Shown here piece after piece: positions 1 to 7,857 of a stretch of DNA of 64,000 nucleotides. The position numbers and the translations under genes were made by a program. Under the pieces are notes generated by a model. The model had not been told where the DNA came from. It saw nothing but the letters and a program-made list of their open reading frames with translations, and did not search any database. The stretch's first letter is position 1, and each line of letters opens with the position of its first letter. Source of the DNA: SZUA-320 sp963707875 (GTDB lineage: Bacteria; Gemmatimonadota; Gemmatimonadetes; Gemmatimonadales; GWC2-71-9); the NCBI GenBank assembly GCA_963707875.1, contig CAVPRU010000001.1:620001-684000 (forward strand). Direction: 5' to 3'.

Positions 1-648
1 ATCGACAGTATCCTCAACTCCCCCGGCTACAGCAGCCGGCTCCGGGATGCCAAACGCCGGGAATCGGCGCTGATCCGGGAGCGGCTGACCGATGGCGACC
101 TCCGGGTGGGGGATCAGGTGGCTCTGCTGGTCGAGGGCGAGGCGACGCTGAGCGCGATCTTTCCGCTGGGCCCGGGCCGGATCCTGAACCTCCCCGGGGT
201 GGGGGAGATTCCGATGGGCGGGATTCTCCGCTCCGAGGCGGAGGCGCATGTCCGGAAGCACCTTGGCAACTTCATCCGGAACCCACAGGTCCGGGTCCAG
301 ACCCTGATCCGGATGGGGATTCGTGGCGCGGTGGGTCAACCCGGGTTCTTCAACGTTCCGGCGGAGTACCTGGTGACCGACGCCATCATGGCGGCGGGCG
401 GCCCGGCCGGGACGGCGGACCCCAACAAGACCGCAATCCGCCGGGGCGGCACCCTGATCCTCGGGCATGCCGAGGTCCAGGAGGCGATGATCCAGGGAAC
501 CACCCTTGATCAACTCAATCTGCGGGCCGGCGACGAGATCATCGTGGACGAGGAGACCGTCCGGCGGGGGCGGACGATCGGTATCATCGGCATCGTCAGC
601 CTCCTCTCCAGCCTGACCTTCCTCGCGACCCGCATTATCAGATTCTGA
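1..648 (+). CDS. Polysaccharide export protein, Wza/SLBB type (5' end outside window)
   Basis: The frame is open from base 1 without a start, so only the last ~215 codons are visible. The fragment carries the end of a poly-export domain (IFPLGPGRILNLPGVGEIP) followed by an SLBB-like beta-grasp repeat (GAVGQPGFFNVPAEYLVTDA, then MAAGG). The last ~23 residues are hydrophobic with two Arg near the end, like a C-terminal membrane or outer-membrane anchor. Members of this family form the periplasmic/outer-membrane channel for capsule or EPS export. The position at the edge of a glycosyltransferase-rich locus fits that role. A strong terminator follows directly, so this gene ends its own transcription unit. 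Confidence 0.85.
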   Translation: MDSILNSPGYSSRLRDAKRRESALIRERLTDGDLRVGDQVALLVEGEATLSAIFPLGPGRILNLPGVGEIPMGGILRSEAEAHVRKHLGNFIRNPQVRVQTLIRMGIRGAVGQPGFFNVPAEYLVTDAIMAAGGPAGTADPNKTAIRRGGTLILGHAEVQEAMIQGTTLDQLNLRAGDEIIVDEETVRRGRTIGIIGIVSLLSSLTFLATRIIRF

Positions 649-668
649 TCCAGTCCTTGCAGGATTTG

Positions 669-704
669 AAAAGCCCCCGCTCGGAACGACGCGCGGGGGC
701 TTTT
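669..704 (+). terminator. Rho-independent terminator after the export gene
   Basis: A perfect 12-bp inverted repeat (aaaagcccccgc / gcgggggctttt) has a 12-base loop, and its right arm runs into a T-rich tail. It starts 20 bases after the export gene stop. The A-run on the left makes it usable on the minus strand too, where it would end the 738-1250 gene. Confidence 0.9.
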
Positions 705-737
705 CTTCTGCATCCGGGTGGAGGGGGAGCGATCCTG

Positions 738-1250
738 CTACGACCCGACTACCAGGGGTTTGCCTTCCTTGTGCTTCGGCTCCCGCTCCGTCATGACCGC
801 CAGCACCCGCCGACCGGCCATGGTACAGAGGGCAAATGCGCCAGCACTGGTGAACAGCTTGAAGAGCGACCTCGCGACCGCGAAGTCGAATCGACCCTGC
901 TGATCCATCGGAACGTTCCCCCGGACCTGCAGTGCGTCCAGGGTGAAAGCGACCATCCCCAGCACCAGGGCCACGGCCATCACAGCAGAGAACACGGTCA
1001 CGAACCGGATATGACCGCGCTGGTAGATCGCCGAGCCCAACATGAGAATGAGCGCCACGGAAAACAGCGGGGTGGGCAGGAACTGTCCCAGGATTCCCAA
1101 GGCGCCGTACCGCCAGGTGGCTTCTCCGGGGTTGATCGGATAGGTGTTGGAGACGTAGTCCACGATGCTGACCAGGATCAGCAGGTAGAGCACGAAATAG
1201 ACGGCCCCCGCGATCCGGTCCCAGCGCATCGCGATGTCGGTTGGCGCCAT
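738..1250 (-). CDS. Small four-helix membrane protein, unknown function
   Basis: About 170 aa with roughly four hydrophobic segments (for example AVYFVLYLLILVSIVDYV near residue 15). The ATG at 1250 was chosen because GGAG lies 8 bases upstream; an upstream ATG at 1334 would add a Pro-rich stretch unlike a signal. I do not recognise the family. In size and layout it resembles two other small membrane proteins in this window (47970-48449 and 48555-49051). All three lie next to PEP-CTERM genes, so a role linked to that export/sorting system (for example HpsJ-like) is possible but not shown. Confidence 0.6.
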   Translation of the reverse strand: MAPTDIAMRWDRIAGAVYFVLYLLILVSIVDYVSNTYPINPGEATWRYGALGILGQFLPTPLFSVALILMLGSAIYQRGHIRFVTVFSAVMAVALVLGMVAFTLDALQVRGNVPMDQQGRFDFAVARSLFKLFTSAGAFALCTMAGRRVLAVMTEREPKHKEGKPLVVGS

Positions 1251-1339
1251 GTGACTTCTCCATCCCGGCGAGGGAGGTTGGGGGGGAGGTTGCTGGAGGA
1301 CTGTGTCCCAAGGTAGCAGGGGAACCGGTCCCAACGGAA

Positions 1340-1370
1340 CGGGGGCTGGAAACCTGGTTTCCAGCCCCCG
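1340..1370. terminator. Perfect 15-bp inverted repeat, probable terminator or mRNA-stabilising hairpin
   Basis: Arms 1340-1354 (cgggggctggaaacc) and 1356-1370 are exact complements around one base, so the real loop would take a few bases from each arm. It lies 30 bases downstream of the PEP-CTERM gene on the minus strand. The T-tract is weak, so attenuation or 3'-end protection is as likely as full termination. Confidence 0.6.
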
Positions 1371-1400
1371 CGCTCCGAGACTTGGGTATTGATGAACCGC

Positions 1401-2069
1401 TTAGGCGACGTCCTTCTTCCGGCGGCGGAGGCCGGCGAAGCTCAGTCCGACCAGGCCAGTGGCCAGCAGGGCGTAGGTGCCCGGCTCCGGCGTCGCGTAG
1501 GTCAGGAACTCCTGGTGTCGGCCGTCGTCGCTCCTATCGTTGTCCGTAACCACGAAGAACCAGCGGCCGTTGCCGACATTGCCGTAGTTGTTGTCGGCCA
1601 GCGTGGCCCAGGCAACCTCGCCGGGACGGCCCAGGAAGGGTGACCCAGGAGTCAGGAAGTGCCAGATCGCGTAGTGGATGTCCCGCGCCGTCTCGCTATC
1701 GGCGGCGTCAGTCGCGGTCTTCAAGTAACTGTACAAGAACGCTGCCTTCAGGTACCCGGTCAGCCCGGCGGAGCCGTGGACGGTCCTGGCATCGAGAGCA
1801 GCCCCACCAGCAGCCAGGGAGGTAAAGCTGGCCGTGTAACTGTGGCCCACATGAAGCGACCCAGCGTAATCGGTGCACCAGATATCGAGGGCACCGTAGC
1901 CGGGGGTGGTGCCAAGACCCACGCCGTGTGCCTGAGGAGGCCCGAACGGCATGCTGGTAACAGAGAAGGTGCCCTCAGAGGTCAGGCTGAGGGGACTGAA
2001 CTGGGCCGAGGCCACGCTCGTGATGAGCAGAGCAGCGACGGCGGAGAGAAACAGCGAACGGAACTTCAT
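1401..2069 (-). CDS. PEP-CTERM sorted secreted protein
   Basis: 222 aa. It starts with a Sec signal peptide (MKFRSLFLSAVAALLITSVASA) cleaved after ASA. The mature part has Gly/Ser-rich beta-type sequence with no known enzyme motif. The last ~27 residues form the tripartite sorting signal: PEPGT, a hydrophobic helix (ALLATGLVGLSFAGL), then RRRKK. Exosortase systems process such proteins in bacteria that make EPS. No exosortase gene lies in this window. A sigma-54-like site and an inverted repeat lie upstream (2198-2215, 2267-2284), pointing to control by an NtrC-type activator. The function of the mature domain is unknown. Confidence 0.9.
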   Translation of the reverse strand: MKFRSLFLSAVAALLITSVASAQFSPLSLTSEGTFSVTSMPFGPPQAHGVGLGTTPGYGALDIWCTDYAGSLHVGHSYTASFTSLAAGGAALDARTVHGSAGLTGYLKAAFLYSYLKTATDAADSETARDIHYAIWHFLTPGSPFLGRPGEVAWATLADNNYGNVGNGRWFFVVTDNDRSDDGRHQEFLTYATPEPGTYALLATGLVGLSFAGLRRRKKDVA

Positions 2070-2197
2070 GTGGGACCCCCGTGCAGGTGCGGTTCAAAGA
2101 GTTGTCTCGGTAACTCAGGATGGAATATGGCACCGACCAGGCCGTGTTGTCCAACCCTCGGTCAGGCAGGTAACCATTTCCTTTCCACCAGCAGGTT

Positions 2198-2215
2198 TCG
2201 CAACATCCGGGCCAA
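2198..2215 (-). promoter_or_regulatory. Sigma-54 (-24/-12) promoter for the PEP-CTERM gene
   Basis: Read on the minus strand the site is TTGGCCCGGATGTTGCGA, with GG and GC exactly ten bases apart and a TTGC -12 element. The predicted start is near 2188, giving a ~119-base leader before the ATG at 2069. Confidence 0.7.
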
Positions 2216-2266
2216 ACCACAGGCCCCACTACCTATTGTCTAACGCATTGTACTACATCATGTTAG

Positions 2267-2284
2267 CCTGGTCAACCGACCAGG
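2267..2284. promoter_or_regulatory. Inverted repeat, candidate activator site
   Basis: cctggtc-aacc-gaccagg is a perfect 7-bp inverted repeat about 55-70 bases upstream of the sigma-54-like promoter. That is a plausible position for an enhancer-binding protein. A further half-site (gaccagg) occurs at 2135-2141. It could also be part of the 3' end of the neighbouring glycosyltransferase mRNA. Confidence 0.35.
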
Positions 2285-2343
2285 TAGTATTCGCCGAGTA
2301 TTGCGACAGCGCCGTTGCGCCACCACAACAGAATAGAGGCAAC

Positions 2344-3516
2344 CTAGCGTCTGGTCGGCTCCCAGATCGGGTTCTGCTCCCCCGAAAGCGCCTTCCACCA
2401 CGCCACCAGCGCGGCCACCGGGGCCGACACCACGAATCCGAGAATCAACACCGGCCTGGGCGGCCGGCCACCGGGCCATATGAAGGCGAGGCCACCAATG
2501 ACGGCTCCGACGCCCAGCCCAACGACGCCAGTCAAGGCCCAGCGGTGGTCCAGCGCCAGCAGGGCCAGCCCCACTCCGGACAGCGGCATCAGGAGCAGGC
2601 CCAGCCAGCGGACCAGCTTATGGCTGATCAGCATCAGGGCAAACCGGCCGTACCGAAAGGGGCTGAGCAGGGGCCGCAGGAACCACAGCGTCTCGAGCCC
2701 CCGGGCCATGGTCCGGGACTTCCTCCTGAATTCCACCCGCAGCCCCGGGGCGCGCGGAACGAACGCGCGCGCGTCCTGGACCGACACCGACCGGTACCCG
2801 GCCCGTTTGGCGAGCAGCGGGGTCGCGAAGTCCCGGCTCAGCGCTTCGGGAAACAGCTGGTTGAAGAGATCGGTCCGGACCCCCATGAAGCAGCCACTCG
2901 CCCCGACGATCCCGCCAGCCCTGGTCTCCAGCTCCCGGACCCACATCTCATACCCCACATATCCGCCCTCGGCCAGGTTGGCTGCCGCCGCCCCACTGCC
3001 GGCGCTCACGTCCCGCCCGGAGGCACACCCCACCGTGGGATCCTGAAAGACCCGCACCAGCGCCCTGATGGCGTCCGGCCTGATCCTGGTTGTCGCGTCG
3101 GTGTTGATGATCAGCTCGCCTGTGGCATGCCGACCCGATTCGTTCTCCGCCGCCGTCTTCCCCCGCCGCTCCGGCATCACCACCAGATCCACCCCGCGAC
3201 CGGCGAATCCCCGGACGATCTCATGGGTCCCATCGGTGCTGGCGTCCGACATGACCAGAATCTGCCGACGGTCGGGCGGATAGTCGGTGGCCAGGAGCGC
3301 CTCGATCGTCGCCCCCACCACCTTCTCCTCGTTGTAGACCGGCAGCACGATGGTCACCGACGGCCACACCGGAGGATCCTCGGTGGGCAGCTTCCATTCC
3401 CTGCCCCGCGTCAGGAGCCACAGGGCAACCGGGTACCCCAGGTAGGCGAAGCCCAGAAGCAGTATGGGAATGGCAAGGAGAACGTACCCCGCGGTGTCGA
3501 GATCGATCACAGTCAA
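2344..3516 (-). CDS. Membrane-bound family 2 glycosyltransferase
   Basis: 390 aa. One N-terminal membrane helix (residues ~8-35) is followed by a GT-A catalytic domain with VTIVLPVYNEEKVV, VMSDASTDGTHEI (nucleotide-binding Asp) and INTDATTR (the DxD-like position). The C-terminal third holds about three helices. The layout resembles processive or polyprenyl-linked glycosyltransferases such as those related to NodC/IcaA. It lies six bases after the GT4 gene at 3523-4638 and is probably co-transcribed with it. It adds a sugar to a lipid-linked EPS precursor at the inner membrane; donor and linkage cannot be told. Confidence 0.85.
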   Translation of the reverse strand: MTVIDLDTAGYVLLAIPILLLGFAYLGYPVALWLLTRGREWKLPTEDPPVWPSVTIVLPVYNEEKVVGATIEALLATDYPPDRRQILVMSDASTDGTHEIVRGFAGRGVDLVVMPERRGKTAAENESGRHATGELIINTDATTRIRPDAIRALVRVFQDPTVGCASGRDVSAGSGAAAANLAEGGYVGYEMWVRELETRAGGIVGASGCFMGVRTDLFNQLFPEALSRDFATPLLAKRAGYRSVSVQDARAFVPRAPGLRVEFRRKSRTMARGLETLWFLRPLLSPFRYGRFALMLISHKLVRWLGLLLMPLSGVGLALLALDHRWALTGVVGLGVGAVIGGLAFIWPGGRPPRPVLILGFVVSAPVAALVAWWKALSGEQNPIWEPTRR

Positions 3517-3522
3517 GAGACC

Positions 3523-4638
3523 TCAGCCTGTGGAAGAGTTGTCGAGCGCGGTCCGATACAGCCGGTCGTACCGTTCGAGCCACTGCGGGACCCCGTACTC
3601 CATCTCCAGGCGGCGCCGGGCCGCCACTGCCCGGGCTTCCGCCCGCTCGGGATACCGCCGGGCTTCCGCGATCGCGGCCGCCAGCGCGGTGCCATCCTCC
3701 GACGGTACCAGCCACGCCTCCTTGCCAGCCACCACATCGGGCACCCCGCCGACCGCAGTGGTCACCACCGGCACCCCGGCGGCCATCGCCTCGAGAAGTA
3801 CCATCGGGGTACCCTCGGTCCGCGAACTCAGCACGAAGAGGTCGAAGGCGCTGAACAGCCGGGACGCATCAGGCCGCTGGCCGGCCCAGACAATCGTGTT
3901 CCCCAACCCCAACGCGGCGGCCCTGGCCTTGAGGTCAGGCTCCATCCGGCCGGAGCCGATGACCACGGCCTGGAGTCCGGCCCGGTCCGGCAGGGCCCCG
4001 ATGGCGTCGAGGAAGATGTCGCCGCCCTTTTCCGGTCCCAGCCGCCCGACCCAGCCGATGACCCAGGCGGAGGGGTCGAGTCCCAGGGCAATTCGCGCCT
4101 GGGCCCGGGACTCCATGGATCCCTCCGACTGGTAGGCGTTGGGTATCAGATGCGTCCGTGAAGCGGGAACTCCGGCGGCGATCAGTTCGCCCCTCAGCCT
4201 GTTCGAAACCGCCGCCACTCCGTCGAACTTGCGGAAAGACCGCACCTGAAGCCACTCATACACCCGGTTCCGCCCACCCCCTCGGGTAAAGCCGTGGGCG
4301 GTGGAGACCACTCTGATACCCAGACGCCTGGCCACCCCGGAGAGCACCACGTCGGCATGATATCCATGGCAGTGCAGTACCGATGGCCCCCACTCACGGA
4401 GCAGCCGAGCCACTTCGGCGCGCTGCCGGAGATACCCGCGCGACGGGGTGACGACCTCTGCCACCCGGACGCCGCTCTCTCGCAGTGCCTCGACCATCGG
4501 TGCCGAGCCCTCACCCGCTACCCGCAGGGCGATCACCCCGGCACAACGACCCCCTCGGGTCTGGCCGGTGGCCAGCAGACGGACCACGCTTTCGAGGCCG
4601 CCGAACGGCGCGGGAGCCAGCGCGTGCACCACCTTCAT
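3523..4638 (-). CDS. Family 4 glycosyltransferase
   Basis: 371 aa from MKVVHALAPAPFGGLESVV, the usual GT4 N-terminus with a Gly-rich acceptor loop. The C-terminal half has WVGRLGPEKGGDIFLDAI and SSRTEGTPMVLLEAMAAGVP, which carries the E-x7-E donor motif. The ATG at 4638 has GAGG upstream; the same frame stays open much further upstream, but that part is low-complexity GC shadow sequence. It is a cytoplasmic retaining transferase using a nucleotide-sugar donor. It heads a two-gene unit with the GT2 gene and is divergent from the phosphatase gene. No sigma-54-like site was found in front of it. Confidence 0.88.
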   Translation of the reverse strand: MKVVHALAPAPFGGLESVVRLLATGQTRGGRCAGVIALRVAGEGSAPMVEALRESGVRVAEVVTPSRGYLRQRAEVARLLREWGPSVLHCHGYHADVVLSGVARRLGIRVVSTAHGFTRGGGRNRVYEWLQVRSFRKFDGVAAVSNRLRGELIAAGVPASRTHLIPNAYQSEGSMESRAQARIALGLDPSAWVIGWVGRLGPEKGGDIFLDAIGALPDRAGLQAVVIGSGRMEPDLKARAAALGLGNTIVWAGQRPDASRLFSAFDLFVLSSRTEGTPMVLLEAMAAGVPVVTTAVGGVPDVVAGKEAWLVPSEDGTALAAAIAEARRYPERAEARAVAARRRLEMEYGVPQWLERYDRLYRTALDNSSTG

Positions 4639-4805
4639 CCGGCCCTCGTCATCCAATGACTGCCAGGAGCGCAGCTCAAATCGCTGCTCCCCACGTCTGT
4701 CCTGCGCGCTGATCCAGGATCTCAGACGGGCCGAACCAGGGGCCCGCCTCGAACTGCTCCTTCTCGCCGCCACCGACGATCCGGCCGGACACCTTCCCAC
4801 GGCGG

Positions 4806-5249
4806 GTGAGGGCAGGATCGTTTTCATCTGCCATGGCAACGTACTCCGCAGTGCCGTGGCCGAGGCGCTCTTCCGCCTCAAGGCCCCCGACCTGGCCCAC
4901 CGGGCCGCTTCGGCGGGACTCCACACCCGGGTCGGTCGCCCGGCAGACCCGCGGGGACAAACCATCGCCCGGGAGCTGGGTGTAGAGCTGAAGGACCACC
5001 AATCCCGACCACTCGATGCCGACCTGGTTGCCGGAGCGGATCTGCTGGTCGTCATGGACCGGGTGAACCTCGCCGAGACCCGAAGCCGCCACCCTGAGGC
5101 ACGGAACCGGGTGATTCGGTTGGGCCGGTTGACCCAGGGGCCCGGCCGACATTCCCGATCCCTACATGGGCTCCGAGGACGACGTCCGGGCGGCATACCA
5201 TCGCGTCGCGGAGGGGGTCACCGAGTTGATCCGCCAGCTCAAGGCGTAG
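4806..5249 (+). CDS. Low-molecular-weight protein-tyrosine phosphatase (Wzb-like), frame interrupted
   Basis: The P-loop CHGNVLRSA matches the Cx5R(S/T) signature. The general-acid region DIPDPYMGSEDD and the C-terminus VAEGVTELIRQLKA appear only in a shifted frame. The shift maps to the G4 run at 5137-5140; removing one G restores a continuous protein of ~147 aa, the normal family length. A second indel probably lies near 4811, because the in-frame N-terminus has no start and GTG 4806 fits only after adding one base. Such phosphatases control EPS export by dephosphorylating a bacterial tyrosine kinase. Sequence error is more likely than decay, because all key residues survive. Confidence 0.75.
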
Positions 5250-5255
5250 CATCGA

Positions 5256-6442
5256 TCACCGTCCCCTCACCCATTCGGCCAACTCGCGGACCTGGGGCCG
5301 GGGATCGTTCCACCGAAAGATCTCGGCCCGGTCTCCGGGCCACCAGAGCCGCAGGAAGTCCAGCAGCGCGCGCCCCTTTCCCGGGGCACCGGGCGGGAGA
5401 GCCAGCTCCACGGCGGACCGCCGGAACCGGGCCAGCAGGTGATCCACATCCCCCATCCACCACCGGCTCCGGACCCCGGTCCGGTAGCTGGTGACCGGCG
5501 ACGGGATTCGACCGAGTGCCGTGTCCACCAGCATCGCGGGGAAGTCCACCCCCGCGTCCACCGCCAGCTGGAGCGAACCCCAGAACCGGCCGTTGATCTC
5601 CATGAGGAACGGCACCCCGGTCGCCGCATCGAGCTTGTACTCCACCATCGCGACCCCGCTCCAGTTGAAGGACCGGAGCAGCGCCAGGGACGAGTCGCCC
5701 AGACCGGCGGGCACCGGGATCGATTCGCGGTACACGCTGACCCCGCCCGACGGGGGCTTTTCCCGGATCCGCCGGTGGGCAAACCGGGCCAGCGCCCTTC
5801 CCTCATGGACCAGCAGGAAGACCCCGACGCCCGGCCCGACCACCCGTTCCTGGAGCAGCACCGGGAACCCCTCGGCGGGAATCCCGGCGAGCACCGTTCT
5901 CAGCTGTTCGGGCGTCGTGGCGTGGCGGACGCCGAGCCGGATGAGGCCCCTGGCGGACTGACACCACCGAGCGGACCGGCTTGACTACCAGCGGGTAACG
6001 GAGGTTCCCGGCGAGCTGCCGCTGCGGCAGAGGTCAGTACCTGCTGTCCAGGAACCTGGATCCCCAGTTCCCTGGCCGCCTCCATGACCCGGGCCTTGTC
6101 GGACAGCTCGGCGTGGAGCGGGGCGTCGGGGAACGGGATCACCGCGGCTCCGAAATCGGCCCGTCGAGGGAGGATCGCCATGAGCGAGTGGTCGGTCACG
6201 GGGAGGACGACGTGGGCTGCCTCCCGGTGCGCCGCCTCAAGGACCTCGTCCGCGTAGCGGGCCGGGTTCTCCAGCGGATTGCGGAACCTGACCGACCGGG
6301 CGGCGTACCGCGAAGCGCCCGCGAGCGAGCGGGCTCGGGAGGAGCCGACTACGACCCGGTACCCGTGCCGTCCGAGCGATCGCACGATCGCCAGCGCGGC
6401 ACGCTGTTCCCCGTCGGTGACCAGGACGGTCTCAGAGGGCAC
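5256..6442 (-). CDS. ATP-grasp carboxylate ligase-like protein, frame interrupted
   Basis: Read through two shifts this is ~395 aa. The N-terminal part (SETVLVTDGEQRAALAIVRS) is a Rossmann-like pre-ATP-grasp domain. A shifted frame holds YPLVVKPVRS (ATP-binding Lys) and RLGVRHATTPEQLRTVL. The C-terminal part has FPVLLQERV and MEINGRFWGSLQLAVD, the metal-binding Glu/Asn motif. The shifts are near 6010-6030 and 5930-5960. The start overlaps the upstream glycosyltransferase by 11 bases, implying translational coupling. The family joins a carboxylate to an amine with ATP. In EPS loci it may ligate an amino acid to a sugar acid, but the substrate is unknown. Confidence 0.75.
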
Positions 6443-7534
6443 GGTAGAGCTCCTGGTACTTGTCGAGCATGGTGTCGAGGCTGAATCGGGCCCGCGCGTG
6501 TGACGGTCCGAGGGCGGCCATGGCGGCGCACCGCGCGGGATCGTTCGAGAGCGCGGTCAGGGCTGCGGCGAGAGCCTCGGGATCATCGGGGGGCACCAGC
6601 AGGCCCGCGCCGGAGCCCTCCAGGATCTCCTCGGGTCCGCCGGACCGGGTCGCCACGATCGGGAGGCCGGTGGCGCAGGGCCTGCACGGTGGCCAGAGAG
6701 AATCCTTCGGACCGGGAGGAAAGGGCGAACAGGTCGAACGCCCTCAAGGCGGCCGGGACGTCTTCCTCGAACCCCGTGAAGCGCACCCGATCGCCGAGCC
6801 CGGAGGAGCGCACCAGGTCCACCAGAGGCGGCCAGGTCGGTCCCGTGGTGTCACCCACGATCACGATTCTCCAGGGGCGGCTGAGTTGTCCGAGCCGCGA
6901 GGCGGCCTGGATGAGCACCTGGTAGGCCTTGGCTGGCCGGACGTTCCCCAGGGCAACCGATGACCCATTCGTCGGGTCCAATCCCCAGTCGATCCCGCAG
7001 GGCGTGGTCGCGGCCGGGGTGATATCGGGTGAGGTCGATTCCATTGTGGATCACCTCGGCCCGGTGGGCTGGATAGCCGGTCCGGGCCAGCAGCTCGATC
7101 CTGAGTGAGTCGGAGACGAGGACTACCCGCGCCACCGCCAGTCGGAGGATCGCGTGGCGGACCAATCGGAATCGATCTCCGGCTCGGAGATCGGTGAGTC
7201 CGTGAAAGGTGGCGAGCACCGGAATCCCGGCCAACCGGCCCGCCAGTCCACCGTAGACCGCGGCACCGAGCAGGTGGGCGTGGATCAGCCTGGCCTTCCG
7301 GTGCCGGGCCAGGCGGGCCAGTTCCCTCACGAATCTGATCGAGAAGCGCCCCGTCGGGCCGAGCTGGACGGGCTCGAGCCCGCTGGCCACGGCCGTGTCC
7401 CAGACCCAGCCAGGCCCTGCCACCACCGGGACCGGATCGAATCCCCTCTGTGCCATGCCGGCAGCGATGTCGAGAAAGACCGTCTCGGCGCCGCCCGGGC
7501 CGGTGGTGTCGATGAGATGAAGGACCGTGGTCAC
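6432..7534 (-). CDS. Family 4 glycosyltransferase, frame interrupted
   Basis: About 367 aa after two shifts. The N-terminus VTTVLHLIDTTGPGGAETVF starts at GTG 7534. The middle has LIHAHLLGAAVYGG and VIHNGIDLTRYHPG. The donor half continues in a second frame (VRPAKAYQVLIQAASRL, SSRSEGFSLATVQAL) and ends in a third (ATRSGGPEEILEGSGAGLLV). The shifts are near 6950 and 6670. A sigma-54-like promoter 31-46 bases upstream supports this start over the longer frame. It is probably a cytoplasmic EPS glycosyltransferase, co-transcribed with the ATP-grasp gene it overlaps. Confidence 0.8.
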
Positions 7535-7564
7535 GAGGGGCCTGGTTTCACGGGGATGCTGCCG

Positions 7565-7580
7565 GGCAAGAGGTGCGCCA
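7565..7580 (-). promoter_or_regulatory. Sigma-54 promoter for the GT4/ATP-grasp pair
   Basis: The minus-strand sequence TGGCGCACCTCTTGCC has GG-N10-GC spacing and a full TTGC -12 element. The predicted start near 7554 lies 20 bases before GTG 7534. Confidence 0.6.
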
Positions 7581-7766
7581 CCGGCGAAGGCTCGACCAGA
7601 CGCACGGATGCTGGCCTTGCGCCAGCCTGCCCGTGTCCACGCGTTGCACAAACTGCACAATATTTGATTCTATGGCATGAACGCAACATACATAAACTCT
7701 TTGTTTTCAATAGATTAGATAGATAATCACGTAGTCTGGCTTATGTACAACTCGGATACAGCATCA

Positions 7767-7782
7767 TGGAATACCAATTGCG
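7767..7782 (+). promoter_or_regulatory. Sigma-54-like promoter for the Ig-repeat lipoprotein
   Basis: TGGAATACCAATTGCG has correct spacing and a good -12 (TTGC), but the -24 element is TGGAAT rather than TGGCAC. The predicted start is near 7793, 65 bases before ATG 7858. This is the weakest of the set reported here. Confidence 0.45.
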
Positions 7783-7857
7783 TAAGGAGATCCCATTCCG
7801 TTGGTCTCCAGGTCAATTCTCGGTCTGTCTTCCTGATCGTGTGGTGAGGGGTCTGTC

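Larger units (their letters stand above)
7535..7857. other. Divergent AT-rich regulatory region, no gene
   Basis: This 323-base gap separates the minus-strand GT4 gene from the plus-strand Ig-repeat lipoprotein. The 7660-7760 part is clearly AT-rich against the GC-rich surroundings. It holds two sigma-54-like sites, one for each direction. I see no coding sequence. Confidence 0.7.

Noticed and set aside
1951..4161. Long plus-strand open frame of ~736 codons opposite two glycosyltransferases
   Set aside because: The Pro/Arg/Gly/His-rich translation has no motif, and the opposite strand encodes clear GT2 and GT4 proteins; it is a GC-rich shadow frame.
4806..5249. Phosphatase as a pseudogene
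   Set aside because: Removing one G in a G4 run restores the general-acid loop and a normal C-terminus at the usual length, so an error is likelier than decay.
7574..7605. Further GG-N10-GC matches around the ggccttgcgccagcc sequence near 7605-7625 and similar places
   Set aside because: They lack TTGC at -12 or TGGCAC at -24. In GC-rich DNA the bare GG-N10-GC pattern is common by chance, so only better matches facing gene starts were kept.
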